Below are positions 1 to 15,900 of a stretch of 64,000 bases of DNA, piece by piece; position 1 is the stretch's first letter, and each line of letters starts with the position of its first letter. Both the position numbers and the translations under genes were made by a program. The stretch is from Cepaea nemoralis (Eukaryota; Mollusca; Gastropoda; Stylommatophora; Helicidae). The stretch is taken from positions 1 to 64,000 of the forward strand of contig JACEFZ010005090.1 of assembly GCA_014155875.1 (NCBI GenBank), written 5' to 3'. The notes below the pieces were generated by a model. That model saw only the letters and a program-made list of their open reading frames with translations, was not told the origin of the DNA and made no database searches.

Positions 1-3000
1 AAGTTCGGTTCGTGATACGTGAATGGCGAGGGACCTGGTAATGAAAGCTAATCACTGCAGATTCGGTCGTGATACGTGACGTAAGGGCGGGGACACTGGT
101 AATGAAGCTAATCCCATGCCGAATTCTTGCCGTATACTTGACGTGATGGCAAGGGACACTGGTATGAAAGCCTAATCACATGCAGAATTCGGTCGTGATA
201 CTTGAACGTAGATGGCGAGGACACGGGTAAATGAAGCTAATCCACATGCAGAATTCGGTCGTGATTCTTGACGTAGATGGCGAGGGACTGTATGAAACTA
301 ATCCACATGCAGAATCGGTCGTGATACTGACCGTAGATGGCGGGGACACTCGGTATTGCAAGCTAATCCGATGCAGAATTCGGTCGTGTACTTGACGTAG
401 ATGGCGAGGGACACCTGGTTATGAAAGCTATCCACATGTTAGAACTTCGGTCCCCGTGATACTTGACGTATATGGCGAGGGACACTGGTCCTGAAAGCTA
501 ATCCACATGCAGAATTCGGTCGTGATACTTTGACTAGATGGCGAGGGACACTGTAATAAAGCTAATCCACATGCGAATTCGGTCGTGATACTTGACGTAA
601 GATGGCAGGGACACTGGTAATGAAAGCTATCCCACTGCGATTTGGTCGTGATACTGACGTAGATGGCGAGGGACCTGGTAATGAAAGCTATCCACATGCA
701 GAATTTGGTCGTGATCTTGACGTAGATGGCGAGGACACTGGTAATGAAGCTAATCCACATGCAGAAATTCGGTCGTGATACTTGACGTAGATGGCGAGGG
801 AGGGACCTGGTCATGAAAGCTATCCACATGCAGAATTTCGGGTCGTGATACTTGACTGGATGGCAGGGACCTGTCATGAAAGCTAATCCACATGCCGAAA
901 ATTCGGTCGTGATACTTGACGTAGATGGCAGGGACACTGGAATGAAGCTAATCCACATGCAGAATTCGTCGTGATACTTGACGTAGATTGGCGAGGGACA
1001 CTGGTAATGAAAGCTATTCCACATGCAGAATATGGTCGTGATTACTTGACGTAGATGGCGAGGGACAAACTGGTAATGAAAGCTAATCCACTGAGAATTG
1101 GGTCCCGTGATACTTGACATAGATGCTAAGGGACACTGGTAATGAGCTATCCACATGCAGAATTCGGGTCGTGATCCTTGACGTAGATTGGGCGATGACA
1201 CTGTAATGAAAGCAATCCACATGCAGAATTCCGTCGTGAGAACTTGACGTAGATGGCGGGGACACTGTAATGAAAAACTAATCCACATGCAGAATTCGTC
1301 GTCGGATACTTGACGTAGATGGGCGAGGGACACTGGTACTTGCAGCTAATCCCATGCAAGAATTTGGGTCTTGATACTTTGACGTAGATGGCAGGACACT
1401 GGTCCATGAAGCTAATCCCATGCAGAATTTGGTCTTGATACTTGAATGTATTATGGCGAGGACCCTGGTAATGACAGCTAATCCACATGCAGATTCGGTC
1501 GTGATACTGGACGTAGATGGCGAGGGCACTGGTAATGAAAGCTATCCACAGCAGAATTTGGTCGGATACTTTGACGTAGATGGCGAGGGACACTGGTAAT
1601 GAAGCTAATCCACATTCAGAATTCGTGTCGTGATACTGACGTAAGATGTCGATGGACACTGGTAAATTAAAGCTAATCCCACATGCAGAATTTGGTCGTG
1701 AATACTTGAATGTAGATGGCGAGGTACACTGTTCTGAAAGCTGACTCCACATGCAGAATTCCGTCGTGATACTGACGTAGATGGCGAGGGCCACTGGTAT
1801 GAAAGCTAATCACCATGCAGAATTCGGTCGTGATACTGCGTAGATGGCTGGGGGACACGGTAATGAAAGCTAATCACATGCAGAATTCTGTCGTGAGACT
1901 TAACGTAGATGGCAGGGACACTGTATGCAAGGCTAATCACATGCAGAATTCGGTCGTGATACTTGACGTAGATGGCGAGACACTGGTCCATGAAGCTAAT
2001 CCACATGCAGATTCGTCGTGCTACTTGACGTAGATGGCAGGGACACTGGAATGAAAGCTATCACATGCAGAATTCGTTCGTGATCCTTGACGTAGATGGC
2101 GAGGGACACTGGTCCATGAAAGCTAATCCACATTGCAGAATTTGGTCGTGATACTTGACGTGATGGCGAGGGACACTGGTAATGACGCTATCACGATTCG
2201 AATTCGGTCGTGATACTTGACGTAGATGGCGAGGGACACTGTAATGAAAGCTATCACATGCAGAATTTGGTCGTGATACTTGAACGTAGAATGGCGAGGG
2301 ACACTGTCATGAAAGCTATCCACATTCAATTCGGTCGTGAATACTTGACGTGATGGCACGAGACACTTAATGAAAGCTAATCCACATTCAGAATTCGTAT
2401 CGTGATACTTGAACGTGTTGCGAGGGACACTGGTAATGAAAGCTAATCCACATGCAAATTTCGGTCCGTGATACTTTACGTAGATGGCGAGGGACACTGT
2501 AATGAAAGCTAATTCCACATGCAGAATTCGGTCGTGATACTTGACGTAGATGGCGAGGGACACTGGTACTGAAAGCTATCCACCTGGCAGAATTCGATCG
2601 TGATACTATGACTAGATGGCGGGGGACACTGGTAATGAAGCTAATCCCTGCAGAATTCGGGCGGATACTTGACGTAGATGGCGAGGGACACTGTAATGAA
2701 AGCTAATCCACATGCAGATTCGGGTCGTGATACTTAAGGATGGCATGGACACTGGTAATGAAAGCTAATCACATGCAGAATTCTGTCGTGGTACTTGAAA
2801 GTAGATGCGAGGGACACTGGTATGAAGCTAATCTACATGCGAATTCGGTCGTGATACTTGACGTAGATGGCGAGGGACACTGGTAATGAAAGCTAATCCC
2901 ATTATAATCGTCGTGATACTTGACGTAGATGGCGAGGGGAACACTGGTAATGAAGCTAATCCACATGCAGAAATTCGGTCCGTGATACTTTACGTAGATG

Positions 3001-5530
3001 GCGAGGGACACTGGTAATGAAGCTAATCACATGCAGATTTGGTCCGTGATACTTGACGTAGATGGCGAGGGACACTGGTAATGAAAGCTAATCCACATGC
3101 AGAATGCGGTCGTGATACTTGACGTAGATGGCGAGGGCACTGGTATGAAAGCTAATCCACTGCAGAATTCGGTCGTGATACTTGACGTAGATGGCGAGGG
3201 ACACTGGTAATGAAGCTATCCACATGCAGAATTCGGTCGTGATACTTGACGTAGATGGCGAGTGACACTGGTAATGAAGCTAATCCACATGCAGAATTCG
3301 GTCCGTGATCTTGACGTAGATGCGAGGGACACTGGTAATGAAAGCTAATCCACAGACAGAATTCGGTCGTGATACTTGAAGTAGATGGCTAGGGACACTG
3401 GTAATGAAAGCTAATCCACATGCAGAATCGGTCGTGGTACTTTGAAGTAGATGGCGAGGGACACTGGTAATGAAAGCTAATCCACATGCAGAAATTCGGT
3501 CGTGATACTTGACGTAGATGGCAGGGCCAACTGGTAATGAGCCTAATCCACATGTAGAATTCGTCGTGATACTTTGACGTAGATGGCGAGGGACACTGGT
3601 AATGAAAGCTAATCACATGCAGATTTTGCGGTCGTGATACTTGACTAGATGGCGAGGGACACTGGTATGAAAGCTAATCCACATGCAGAGTTGGGTCGTG
3701 ATACTTGATTATTATGGCGAGGGACACTGGTCATGAAAGCTAATCCACATGCAGATTCGGTCGTGATACGTGACGTAGATGGCGAGGGACACTGGTAATG
3801 AAAGCTAATCCACATGCAGAATTCGGTCGTGATACTTGACGTAGATGCGAGGGAAACACTGGTAATGAAAGCTATCCACATGCAGAATTCGGTCGTGATA
3901 CTTGAACGTAGATGGCGAGGGACACTGGGGATGAAAGCTAATCCACATGCAGAATTCGGTCGTGATACTTGACGTAGATGGCGAGGGGACAGCTGTAATG
4001 AAAGCTATCCCATGCAGAATTGGGGTCGTGATACTTGACGTAGATGGCGAGGGCCACTGGTAATGAGAGCTAATCCACATTCAGAATTTGGTCGTGATAC
4101 TTGACGTAGATGGCGAGGGACACTGGTCATGAAAGCTAATCCACATGCAGAATTGGTCGTGATACTTGACTTAGATGGCGAGGGACACTGGTATGAAAGC
4201 TAATCCACATGCAGAATTCGTCGTGATACTTGACGTAGATGGCGAGGGACACTGTAATGAAAGCTAATCCACATGCGAATTCGGTCGTGATACTTGACGT
4301 AGATGGCGAGGGACACTGGTAATGAAAGCTAATCCCATGCGAATTGGTCGTGATACTTGAGTAGATGGCGAGGGACACTGGTAATGAAAGCTAATCCACA
4401 TGCAGATTCGGGTCGTGATACTTGACGTAGATGGCGAGGGACACTGGTAATGAAGCTAATCCACATGCAGAATTCGGTCGTGATACTACTTGACGTAGAT
4501 GGCGAAGGGACACTGGTAATGAAAGCTAATCCACATGCAGATTCGTCGTGATACTTGACGTAGATGGCGGAGGGACACTGGTATGAAAGCTAACCCACAT
4601 GCGAGAATTCGGTCGTGATACTTGACTTGATGGCGAGGGACACTGGTATAATGAAAGCTAATCCCATGCAGAATTCCGGTCGTAGATATTCTTGACGTTT
4701 AGATGGCGAGGGACACTGGTTAATGAAAGCTAACCACATGCAGAATTCGGTCGTGATACTTGACGTAGATGGCCGAGGGACACTGGTAATGAAGCTAATC
4801 CAAATTAGAATCGGTCGTGATACTTGACGTAGATGGCGAGGGACACTGGTATGAAAGCTAATCCACATGCAGAATTCGGTCGTGATACTGACGTAGATGG
4901 CGAGGACACTGGTACTGAAGCTAATCCCACATGCAGAATTCCGGGCTCAGAATCGTGATACTTGACGTAGATGGCGAGGGACACTGGTAATGAAAGCTAA
5001 TCCACATGACAGAATTTGGTCGTGATACTTGACGTAGATGGCGAGGGACACTGGTATGAAAGCTAATTCCACATGCAGAATTTGGTCGTGATCCTTGAAC
5101 TGTAGATGGCGAGGGACACTGGTAATGAAGCTTAATCCACATGCAGAATTCGCGGTCGTGATACTTGACGTAGATGGCGAGGGACACTGGTCATGAAAGC
5201 TAATCCACATGCAGAATTCGGTCGTGATACTTGACGTAGATGGCGAGGGACCACTGGTCATGAAAGCTAATCCACATGCAGCATTCGGTCGTGATACTTG
5301 ACGTAGATGGCGAGGGACACTGGTAATGAAAGCTAATCCACATGCAGAATTCTGGTCGTGATACTTGACGTAGATGGCGAGAGGACACTGTAATGAAAGC
5401 TATTCCACATGCAGAATTTGGTCGTGATACTTGACGTAGATGGCGAGGGACACTGGTATTGAAAGCTAATCCACATGCAGACTTGGTCTTGATACTTGAC
5501 ATAGATGGCGAGGGACACTGGTAATGAAAG
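1..5530 (+). repeat. Indel-rich left part of the 66-bp satellite
   Basis: Nearly every unit here differs from the canonical 66-mer, mostly by loss or gain of one base in short runs (for example CCACATG to CCATG, TGGTAATG to TGTAATG, GAATTCGG to GATTCGG). Substitutions are fewer than indels. The density of changes falls steadily towards 6000. This is what uncorrected long-read sequence at a contig edge looks like, although true decay of old edge copies cannot be excluded. Confidence 0.85.
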
Positions 5531-8500
5531 CTAATCACATGCAGAATTCGGTCGTGAATACTTGACGTAGATGGCGAGGGACACTGTAATGAAAGCTAAT
5601 CCACATGCAGAATTCGGTCGTGATACTTGACGTAGATGGCGAGGGACACTGGTAATGAAAGCTAATCCACATGCAGAATTCGGTCGTGATACTTGACGTA
5701 GATGGCGAGGGACACTGGTAATGAAAGCTAATCCACATGCAGAATTTGGTCGTGATACTTGACGTAGATGGCGAGGGACACTGGTCATGAAAGCTAATCC
5801 ACATGCAGAATTGGTCGTGATACTTGAGTAGATGGCGAGGGACACTGGTAATGAAAGCTAATCCCACATGCAGAATTCGGTCGTTATACTTGACGTAGAT
5901 GGCGAGGGACACTGGTAATGAAAGCTAATCCACATGCAGAATTCGGTCGTGATACTTGACGTAGATGGCGAGGGACACTGGTAATGAAAGCTAATCCATG
6001 CAGAATTTGGTCGTGATACTTGACGTAGATGGCGAGGGACACTGGTATGAAAGCTAATCCACATGCAGAATTCGGTCGTGATACTTGACGTAGATGGCGA
6101 GGGACACTGGTAATGAAAGCTAATCCACATGCAGAATTCGGTCGTGATACTTGACGTAGATGGCGAGGGACACTGGTAATGAAAGCTAATCCACATGCAG
6201 AATTCGGTCGTGATACTTGACGTAGATGGCGAGGGACACTGGTAATGAAAGCTACGCCACTGCAGAATTCGGTCGTGATACTTGAACGTAGATGGCGAGG
6301 ACACTGGTAATGAAAGCTAATCCACATGCAGAATTCGGTCGTGATACTTGACGTAGATGGCGAGGGACACTGGTAATGAAAGCTAATCCACATGCAGAAT
6401 TTGGTCGTGATACTTGACGTAGATGGCGAGGGACACTGGTAATGAAAGCTAATCCACATGCAGAATTTGGTCGTGATACTTGACGTAGATGGCGAGGGAC
6501 ACTGGTAATGAAAGCTAATCCACATGCAGAATTCGGTCGTGATACTTGACGTAGATGGCGAGGGACACTGGTAATGAAAGCTAATCCACATGCAGAATTC
6601 GATCGTGATACTTGACGTAGATGGCGAGGGACACTGGTAATGAAAGCTAATCCACATGCAGAATTCGGTCGTGATACTTGACGTAGATGGCGAGGGACAC
6701 TGGTAATGAAAGCTAATCACATGCAGAATTTGGTCGTGATACTTGATGTAGATGGCGAGGGACACTGGTAATGAAGCTAATCCACATGCAGAATTCGGTC
6801 GTGATACTTGACGTAGATGGCGAGGGACACTGGTAATGAAAGCTAATCCACATGCAGAATTCGGGTCGTGATACTTGACGTAGATGGCGAGGGACACTGG
6901 TAATGAAAGCTAATCCACATGCAGAATTCGGTCGTGATACTTGACGTAGATGGCGAGGGACACTGGTAATGAAGCTAATCCACATGCAGAATTGGTCGTG
7001 ATACTTGATGTAGATGGCGAGGGACACTGGTCAATGAAGCTAATCCACATGCAGATTTGGTCGTGATACTTGACGTAGATGGCGAGGGACACTGGTAATG
7101 AAAGCTATCCACATGCAGAATTCGGTCGTGATACTTGACGTAGATGGCGAGGGACACTGGTAATGAAAGCTAATCCACATGCAGAATTCGGTCGTGATAC
7201 TTGACGTAGATGGCGAGGGACACTGGTAATGAAAGCTAATCCACATGCAGAATTCGGTCGTGATACTTGACGTAGATGGCGAGGGACACTGGTCATGAAA
7301 GCTAATCCACATGCAGAATTCGGTCGTGATACTTGACGTAGATGGCGAGGGACACTGGTCATGAAAGCTAAATCCACATGCAGAATTCGGGTCGTGATAC
7401 TTGACGTAGATGGCGAGGGACACTGGTAATGAAAGCTAATCCACATGCAGAATTCGGTCGTGATACTTGACGTAGATGGCGAGGGACACTGGTAATGAAA
7501 GCTAATCCACATGCAGAATTCGGTCGTGATACTTGACGTAGATGGCGAGGGACACTGGTAATGAAAGCTAATCCACATGCAGAATTTGGTCGTGATACTT
7601 GACATAGATGGCGAGGGACACTGGTAATGAAAGCTAATCCACATGCAGAATTCGGTCGTGATACTTGACGTAGATGGCGAGGGACACTGGTAATGAAAGC
7701 TAATCCACATGCAGAATTCGGTCGTGATACTTGACGTAGATGGCGAGGGACACTGGTAATGAAAGCTAATCCACATGCAGAATTCGTCGTGATACTTGAC
7801 GTAGATGGCGAGGGACACTGGTAATGAAAGCTAATCCACATGCAGAATTCGGTCGTGATACTTGACGTAGATGGCGAGGGACACTGGTAATGAAAGCTAA
7901 TCCACATGCAGAATTTGGTCGTGATACTGACGTAGATGGCGAAGGGACACTGGTAATGAAAGCTAATCCACATGCAGAATTTGGTCGTGATACTTGACGT
8001 AGATGGCGAGGGACACTGGTAATGAAAGCTAATCCACATGCAGATTTGGTCGTGATACTTGACGTAGATGGCGAGGGACACTGGTAATGAAAGCTAATCC
8101 ACATGCAGAATTCGGTCGTGATACTTGACGTAGATGGCGAGGGACACTGTAATGAAAGCTAATCCACATGCAGAATTCGGTCGTGATACTTGACGTAGAT
8201 GGCGATGGGACACTGGTAATGAAAGCTAATCCACATGCAGAATTTGGTCGTGATACTTGACGTAGATGGCGAGGGCACTGGTAATGAAAGCTAATCCACA
8301 TGCAGAATTGGTCGTGATACTTGACGTAGATGGCGAGGGACACTGGTAATGAAAGCTAATCCACATGCAGAATTTGGTCGTGATACTTGACGTAGATGGC
8401 GAGGGACACTGGTAATGAAAGCTAATCCACATGCAGAATTTGGTCGTGATACTTGACGTAGATGGCGAGGGACACTGGTAATGAAAGCTAATCCACATGC

Positions 8501-11500
8501 AGAATTCGGTCGTGATACTTGACGTAGATGGCGAGGGACACTGGTAATGAAAGCTAATCACATGCAGAATTCGGTCGTGATACTTGACGTAGATGGCGAG
8601 GACACTGGTAATGAAAGCTAATCCACATGCAGAATTCGGTCGTGATACTTGACGTAGATGGCGAGGGACACTGGTAATGAAAGCTAATCCACATGCAGAA
8701 TTCGGTCGTGATACTTGACGTAGATGGCGAGGGACACTGGTAATGAAAGCTAATCCACATGCAGAATTCGGTCGTGATACTTGACGTAGATGGCGAGGGA
8801 CACTGGTAATGAAAGCTAATCCACATGCAGAATTCGGTCGTGATACTTGACGTAGATGGCGAGGGACACTGGTAATGAAAGCTAATCCACATGCAGAATT
8901 TCGGTCGTGATACTTGACGTAGATGGCGAGGGACACTGGTAATGAAAGCTAATCCACATGCAGAATTCGGTCGTGATACTTGACGTAGATGGCGAGGGAC
9001 ACTGGTAATGAAAGCTAATCCACATGCAGAATTCGGTCGTGATACTTGACGTAGATGGCGAGGACACTGGTAATGAAAGCTAATCCACATGCAGAATTCG
9101 GTCGTGATACTTGACGTAGATGGCGAGGGACACTGGTAATGAAAGCTAATCCACATGCAGAATTCGGTCGTGATACTTGACGTAGATGGCGAGGGACACT
9201 GGTAATGAAAGCTAATCCACATGCAGAATTTGGTCGTGATACTTGACGTAGATGGCGAGGGACACTGGTAATGAAAGCTAATCCACATGCAGAATTCGGT
9301 CGTGATACTTGACGTAGATGGCGAGGGACACTGGTAATGAAAGCTAATCCACATGCAGAATTCGGTCGTGATACTTGACGTAGATGGCGAGGGACACTGG
9401 TAATGAAAGCTAATCCACATGCAGAATTCGGTCGTGATACTTGACGTAGATGGCGAGGGACACTGGTAATGAAAGCTAATCCACATGCAGAATTTGGTCG
9501 TGATACTTGACGTAGATGGCGAGGGACACTGGTAATGAAAGCTAATCCACATGCAGAATTCGGTCGTGATACTTGACGTAGATGGCGAGGGACACTGGTA
9601 ATGAAAGCTAATCCACATGCAGAATTCGGTCGTGATACTTGACGTAGATGGCGAGGGACACTGGTAATGAAAGCTAATCCACATGCAGAATTCGGTCGTG
9701 ATACTTGACGTAGATGGCGAGGGACACTGTAATGAAAGCTAATCCACATGCAGAATTCGGTCGTGATACTTGACGTAGATGGCGAGGGACACTGGTAATG
9801 AAAGCTAATCCACATGCAGAATTCGGTCGTGATACTTGACGTAGATGGCGAGGGACACTGGTAATGAAAGCTAATCCACATGCAGAATTCGGTCGTGATA
9901 CTTGACGTAGATGGCGAGGGACACTGGTAATGAAAGCTAATCCACATGCAGAATTCGGTCGTGATACTTGACGTAGATGGCGAGGGACACTGGTAATGAA
10001 AGCTAATCCACATGCAGAATTCGGTCGTGATACTTGACGTAGATGGCGAGGGACACTGGTAATGAAAGCTAATCCACATGCAGAATTGTCGTGATACTTG
10101 ACGTAGATGGCGAGGGACACTGGTAATGAAAGCTAATCCACATGCAGAATTCGGTCGTGATACTTGACGTAGATGGCGAGGGACACTGGTAATGAAAGCT
10201 AATCCACATGCAGAATTCGGTCGTGATACTTGACGTAGATGGCGAGGGACACTGGTAATGAAAGCTAATCCACATGCAGAATTCGGTCGTGATACTTGAC
10301 GTAGATGGCGAGGGACACTGGTAATGAAAGCTAATCCACATGCAGAATTTGGTCGTGATACTTGACGTAGATGGCGAGGGACACTGGTAATGAAAGCTAA
10401 TCCACATGCAGAATTCGGTCGTGATACTTGACGTAGATGGCGAGGGACACTGGTAATGAAAGCTAATCCACATGCAGAATTCGGTCGTGATACTTGACGT
10501 AGATGGCGAGGGACACTGGTAATGAAAGCTAATCCACATGCAGAATTCGGTCGTGATACTTGACGTAGATGGCGAGGGACACTGGTAATGAAAGCTAATC
10601 CACATGCAGAATTCGGTCGTGATACTTGACGTAGATGGCGAGGGACACTGGTAATGAAAGCTAATCCACATGCAGAATTCGGTCGTGATACTTGACGTAG
10701 ATGGCGAGGGACACTGGTAATGAAAGCTAATCCACATGCAGAATTCGGTCGTGATACTTGACGTAGATGGCGAGGGACACTGGTAATGAAAGCTAATCCA
10801 CATGCAGAATTCGGTCGTGATACTTGACGTAGATGGCGAGGGACACTGGTAATGAAAGCTAATCCACATGCAGAATTTGGTCGTGATACTTGACGTAGAT
10901 GGCGAGGGACACTGGTAATGAAAGCTAATCCACATGCAGAATTCGGTCGTGATACTTGACGTAGATGGCGAGGGACACTGGTAATGAAAGCTAATCCACA
11001 TGCAGAATTCGGTCGTGATACTTGACGTAGATGGCGAGGGACACTGGTAATGAAAGCTAATCCACATGCAGAATTCGGTCGTGATACTTGACGTAGATGG
11101 CGAGGGACACTGGTAATGAAAGCTAATCCACATGCAGAATTCGGTCGTGATACTTGACGTAGATGGCGAGGGACACTGGTAATGAAAGCTAATCCACATG
11201 CAGAATTCGGTCGTGATACTTGACGTAGATGGCGAGGGACACTGGTAATGAAAGCTAATCCACATGCAGAATTTGGTCGTGATACTTGACGTAGATGGCG
11301 AGGGACACTGGTAATGAAAGCTAATCCACATGCAGAATTTGGTCGTGATACTTGACGTAGATGGCGAGGGACACTGGTAATGAAAGCTAATCCACATGCA
11401 GAATTCGGTCGTGATACTTGACGTAGATGGCGAGGGACACTGGTATGAAAGCTAATCCACATGCAGAATTCGGTCGTGATACTTGACGTAGATGGCGAGG

Positions 11501-12929
11501 GACACTGGTAATGAAAGCTAATCCACATGCAGAATTCGGTCGTGATACTTGACGTAGATGGCGAGGGACACTGGTAATGAAAGCTAATCCACATGCAGAA
11601 TTTGGTCGTGATACTTGACGTAGATGGCGAGGGACACTGGTAATGAAAGCTAATCCACATGCAGAATTTGGTCGTGATACTTGACGTAGATGGCGAGGGA
11701 CACTGGTAATGAAAGCTAATCCACATGCAGAATTCGGTCGTGATACTTGACGTAGATGGCGAGGGACACTGGTAATGAAAGCTAATCCACATGCAGAATT
11801 CGGTCGTGATACTTGACGTAGATGGCGAGGGACACTGGTAATGAAAGCTAATCCACATGCAGAATTCGGTCGTGATACTTGACGTAGATGGCGAGGGACA
11901 CTGGTAATGAAAGCTAATCCACATGCAGAATTCGGTCGTGATACTTGACGTAGATGGCGAGGGACACTGGTAATGAAAGCTAATCCACATGCAGAATTCG
12001 GTCGTGATACTTGACGTAGATGGCGAGGGACACTGGTAATGAAAGCTAATCCACATGCAGAATTCGTCGTGATACTTGACGTAGATGGCGAGGGACACTG
12101 GTAATGAAAGCTAATCCACATGCAGAATTCGGTCGTGATACTTGACGTAGATGGCGAGGGACACTGGTAATGAAAGCTAATCCACATGCAGAATTCGGTC
12201 GTGATACTTGACGTAGATGGCGAGGGACACTGGTAATGAAAGCTAATCCACATGCAGAATTTGGTCGTGATACTTGACGTAGATGGCGAGGGACACTGGT
12301 AATGAAAGCTAATCCACATGCAGAATTTGGTCGTGATACTTGACGTAGATGGCGAGGGACACTGGTAATGAAAGCTAATCCACATGCAGAATTCGGTCGT
12401 GATACTTGACGTAGATGGCGAGGGACACTGGTAATGAAAGCTAATCCACATGCAGAATTCGGTCGTGATACTTGACGTAGATGGCGAGGGACACTGTAAT
12501 GAAAGCTAATCCACATGCAGAATTCGGTCGTGATACTTGACGTAGATGGCGAGGGACACTGGTAATGAAAGCTAATCCACATGCAGAATTCGGTCGTGAT
12601 ACTTGACGTAGATGGCGAGGGACACTGGTAATGAAAGCTAATCCACATGCAGAATTCGGTCGTGATACTTGACGTAGATGGCGAGGGACACTGGTAATGA
12701 AAGCTAATCCACATGCAGAATTCGGTCGTGATACTTGACGTAGATGGCGAGGGACACTGGTAATGAAAGCTAATCCACATGCAGAATTCGGTCGTGATAC
12801 TTGACGTAGATGGCGAGGGACACTGGTAATGAAAGCTAATCCACATGCAGAATTCGGTCGTGATACTTGACGTAGATGGCGAGGGACACTGGTCATGAAA
12901 GCTAATCCACATGCAGAATTGGTCGTGAT

Positions 12930-15900
12930 ACTTGACGTAGATGGCGAGGGACACTGGTAATGAAAGCTAATCCACATGCAGAATTCGGTCGTGATACTTG
13001 ACGTAGATGGCGAGGGACACTGGTAATGAAAGCTAATCCACATGCAGAATTCGGTCGTGATACTTGACGTAGATGGCGAGGGACACTGGTAATGAAAGCT
13101 AATCCACATGCAGAATTCGGTCGTGATACTTGACGTAGATGGCGAGGGACACTGGTAATGAAAGCTAATCCACATGCAGAATTCGGTCGTGATACTTGAC
13201 GTAGATGGCGAGGGACACTGGTAATGAAAGCTAATCCACATGCAGAATTCGGTCGTGATACTTGACGTAGATGGCGAGGGACACTGGTAATGAAAGCTAA
13301 TCCACATGCAGAATTCGGTCGTGATACTTGACGTAGATGGCGAGGGACACTGGTAATGAAAGCTAATCCACATGCAGAATTCGGTCGTGATACTTGACGT
13401 AGATGGCGAGGGACACTGGTAATGAAAGCTAATCCACATGCAGAATTCGGTCGTGATACTTGACGTAGATGGCGAGGGACACTGGTAATGAAAGCTAATC
13501 CACATGCAGAATTCGGTCGTGATACTTGACGTAGATGGCGAGGGACACTGGTAATGAAAGCTAATCCACATGCAGAATTCGGTCGTGATACTTGACGTAG
13601 ATGGCGAGGGACACTGGTAATGAAAGCTAATCCACATGCAGAATTCGGTCGTGATACTTGACGTAGATGGCGAGGGACACTGGTAATGAAAGCTAATCCA
13701 CATGCAGAATTCGGTCGTGATACTTGACGTAGATGGCGAGGGACACTGGTAATGAAAGCTAATCCACATGCAGAATTCGGTCGTGATACTTGACGTAGAT
13801 GGCGAGGGACACTGGTAATGAAAGCTAATCCACATGCAGAATTCGGTCGTGATACTTGACGTAGATGGCGAGGGACACTGGTAATGAAAGCTAATCCACA
13901 TGCAGAATTCGGTCGTGATACTTGACGTAGATGGCGAGGGACACTGGTAATGAAAGCTAATCCACATGCAGAATTCGGTCGTGATACTTGACGTAGATGG
14001 CGAGGGACACTGGTAATGAAAGCTAATCCACATGCAGAATTCGGTCGTGATACTTGACGTAGATGGCGAGGGACACTGGTAATGAAAGCTAATCCACATG
14101 CAGAATTCGGTCGTGATACTTGACGTAGATGGCGAGGGACACTGGTAATGAAAGCTAATCCACATGCAGAATTCGGTCGTGATACTTGACGTAGATGGCG
14201 AGGGACACTGGTAATGAAAGCTAATCCACATGCAGAATTCGGTCGTGATACTTGACGTAGATGGCGAGGGACACTGGTAATGAAAGCTAATCCACATGCA
14301 GAATTCGGTCGTGATACTTGACGTAGATGGCGAGGGACACTGGTAATGAAAGCTAATCCACATGCAGAATTCGGTCGTGATACTTGACGTAGATGGCGAG
14401 GGACACTGGTAATGAAAGCTAATCCACATGCAGAATTCGGTCGTGATACTTGACGTAGATGGCGAGGGACACTGGTAATGAAAGCTAATCCACATGCAGA
14501 ATTCGGTCGTGATACTTGACGTAGATGGCGAGGGACACTGGTAATGAAAGCTAATCCACATGCAGAATTCGGTCGTGATACTTGACGTAGATGGCGAGGG
14601 ACACTGGTAATGAAAGCTAATCCACATGCAGAATTCGGTCGTGATACTTGACGTAGATGGCGAGGGACACTGGTAATGAAAGCTAATCCACATGCAGAAT
14701 TCGGTCGTGATACTTGACGTAGATGGCGAGGGACACTGGTAATGAAAGCTAATCCACATGCAGAATTCGGTCGTGATACTTGACGTAGATGGCGAGGGAC
14801 ACTGGTAATGAAAGCTAATCCACATGCAGAATTCGGTCGTGATACTTGACGTAGATGGCGAGGGACACTGGTAATGAAAGCTAATCCACATGCAGAATTC
14901 GGTCGTGATACTTGACGTAGATGGCGAGGGACACTGGTAATGAAAGCTAATCCACATGCAGAATTCGGTCGTGATACTTGACGTAGATGGCGAGGGACAC
15001 TGGTAATGAAAGCTAATCCACATGCAGAATTCGGTCGTGATACTTGACGTAGATGGCGAGGGACACTGGTAATGAAAGCTAATCCACATGCAGAATTCGG
15101 TCGTGATACTTGACGTAGATGGCGAGGGACACTGGTAATGAAAGCTAATCCACATGCAGAATTCGGTCGTGATACTTGACGTAGATGGCGAGGGACACTG
15201 GTAATGAAAGCTAATCCACATGCAGAATTCGGTCGTGATACTTGACGTAGATGGCGAGGGACACTGGTAATGAAAGCTAATCCACATGCAGAATTCGGTC
15301 GTGATACTTGACGTAGATGGCGAGGGACACTGGTAATGAAAGCTAATCCACATGCAGAATTCGGTCGTGATACTTGACGTAGATGGCGAGGGACACTGGT
15401 AATGAAAGCTAATCCACATGCAGAATTCGGTCGTGATACTTGACGTAGATGGCGAGGGACACTGGTAATGAAAGCTAATCCACATGCAGAATTCGGTCGT
15501 GATACTTGACGTAGATGGCGAGGGACACTGGTAATGAAAGCTAATCCACATGCAGAATTCGGTCGTGATACTTGACGTAGATGGCGAGGGACACTGGTAA
15601 TGAAAGCTAATCCACATGCAGAATTCGGTCGTGATACTTGACGTAGATGGCGAGGGACACTGGTAATGAAAGCTAATCCACATGCAGAATTCGGTCGTGA
15701 TACTTGACGTAGATGGCGAGGGACACTGGTAATGAAAGCTAATCCACATGCAGAATTCGGTCGTGATACTTGACGTAGATGGCGAGGGACACTGGTAATG
15801 AAAGCTAATCCACATGCAGAATTCGGTCGTGATACTTGACGTAGATGGCGAGGGACACTGGTAATGAAAGCTAATCCACATGCAGAATTCGGTCGTGATA

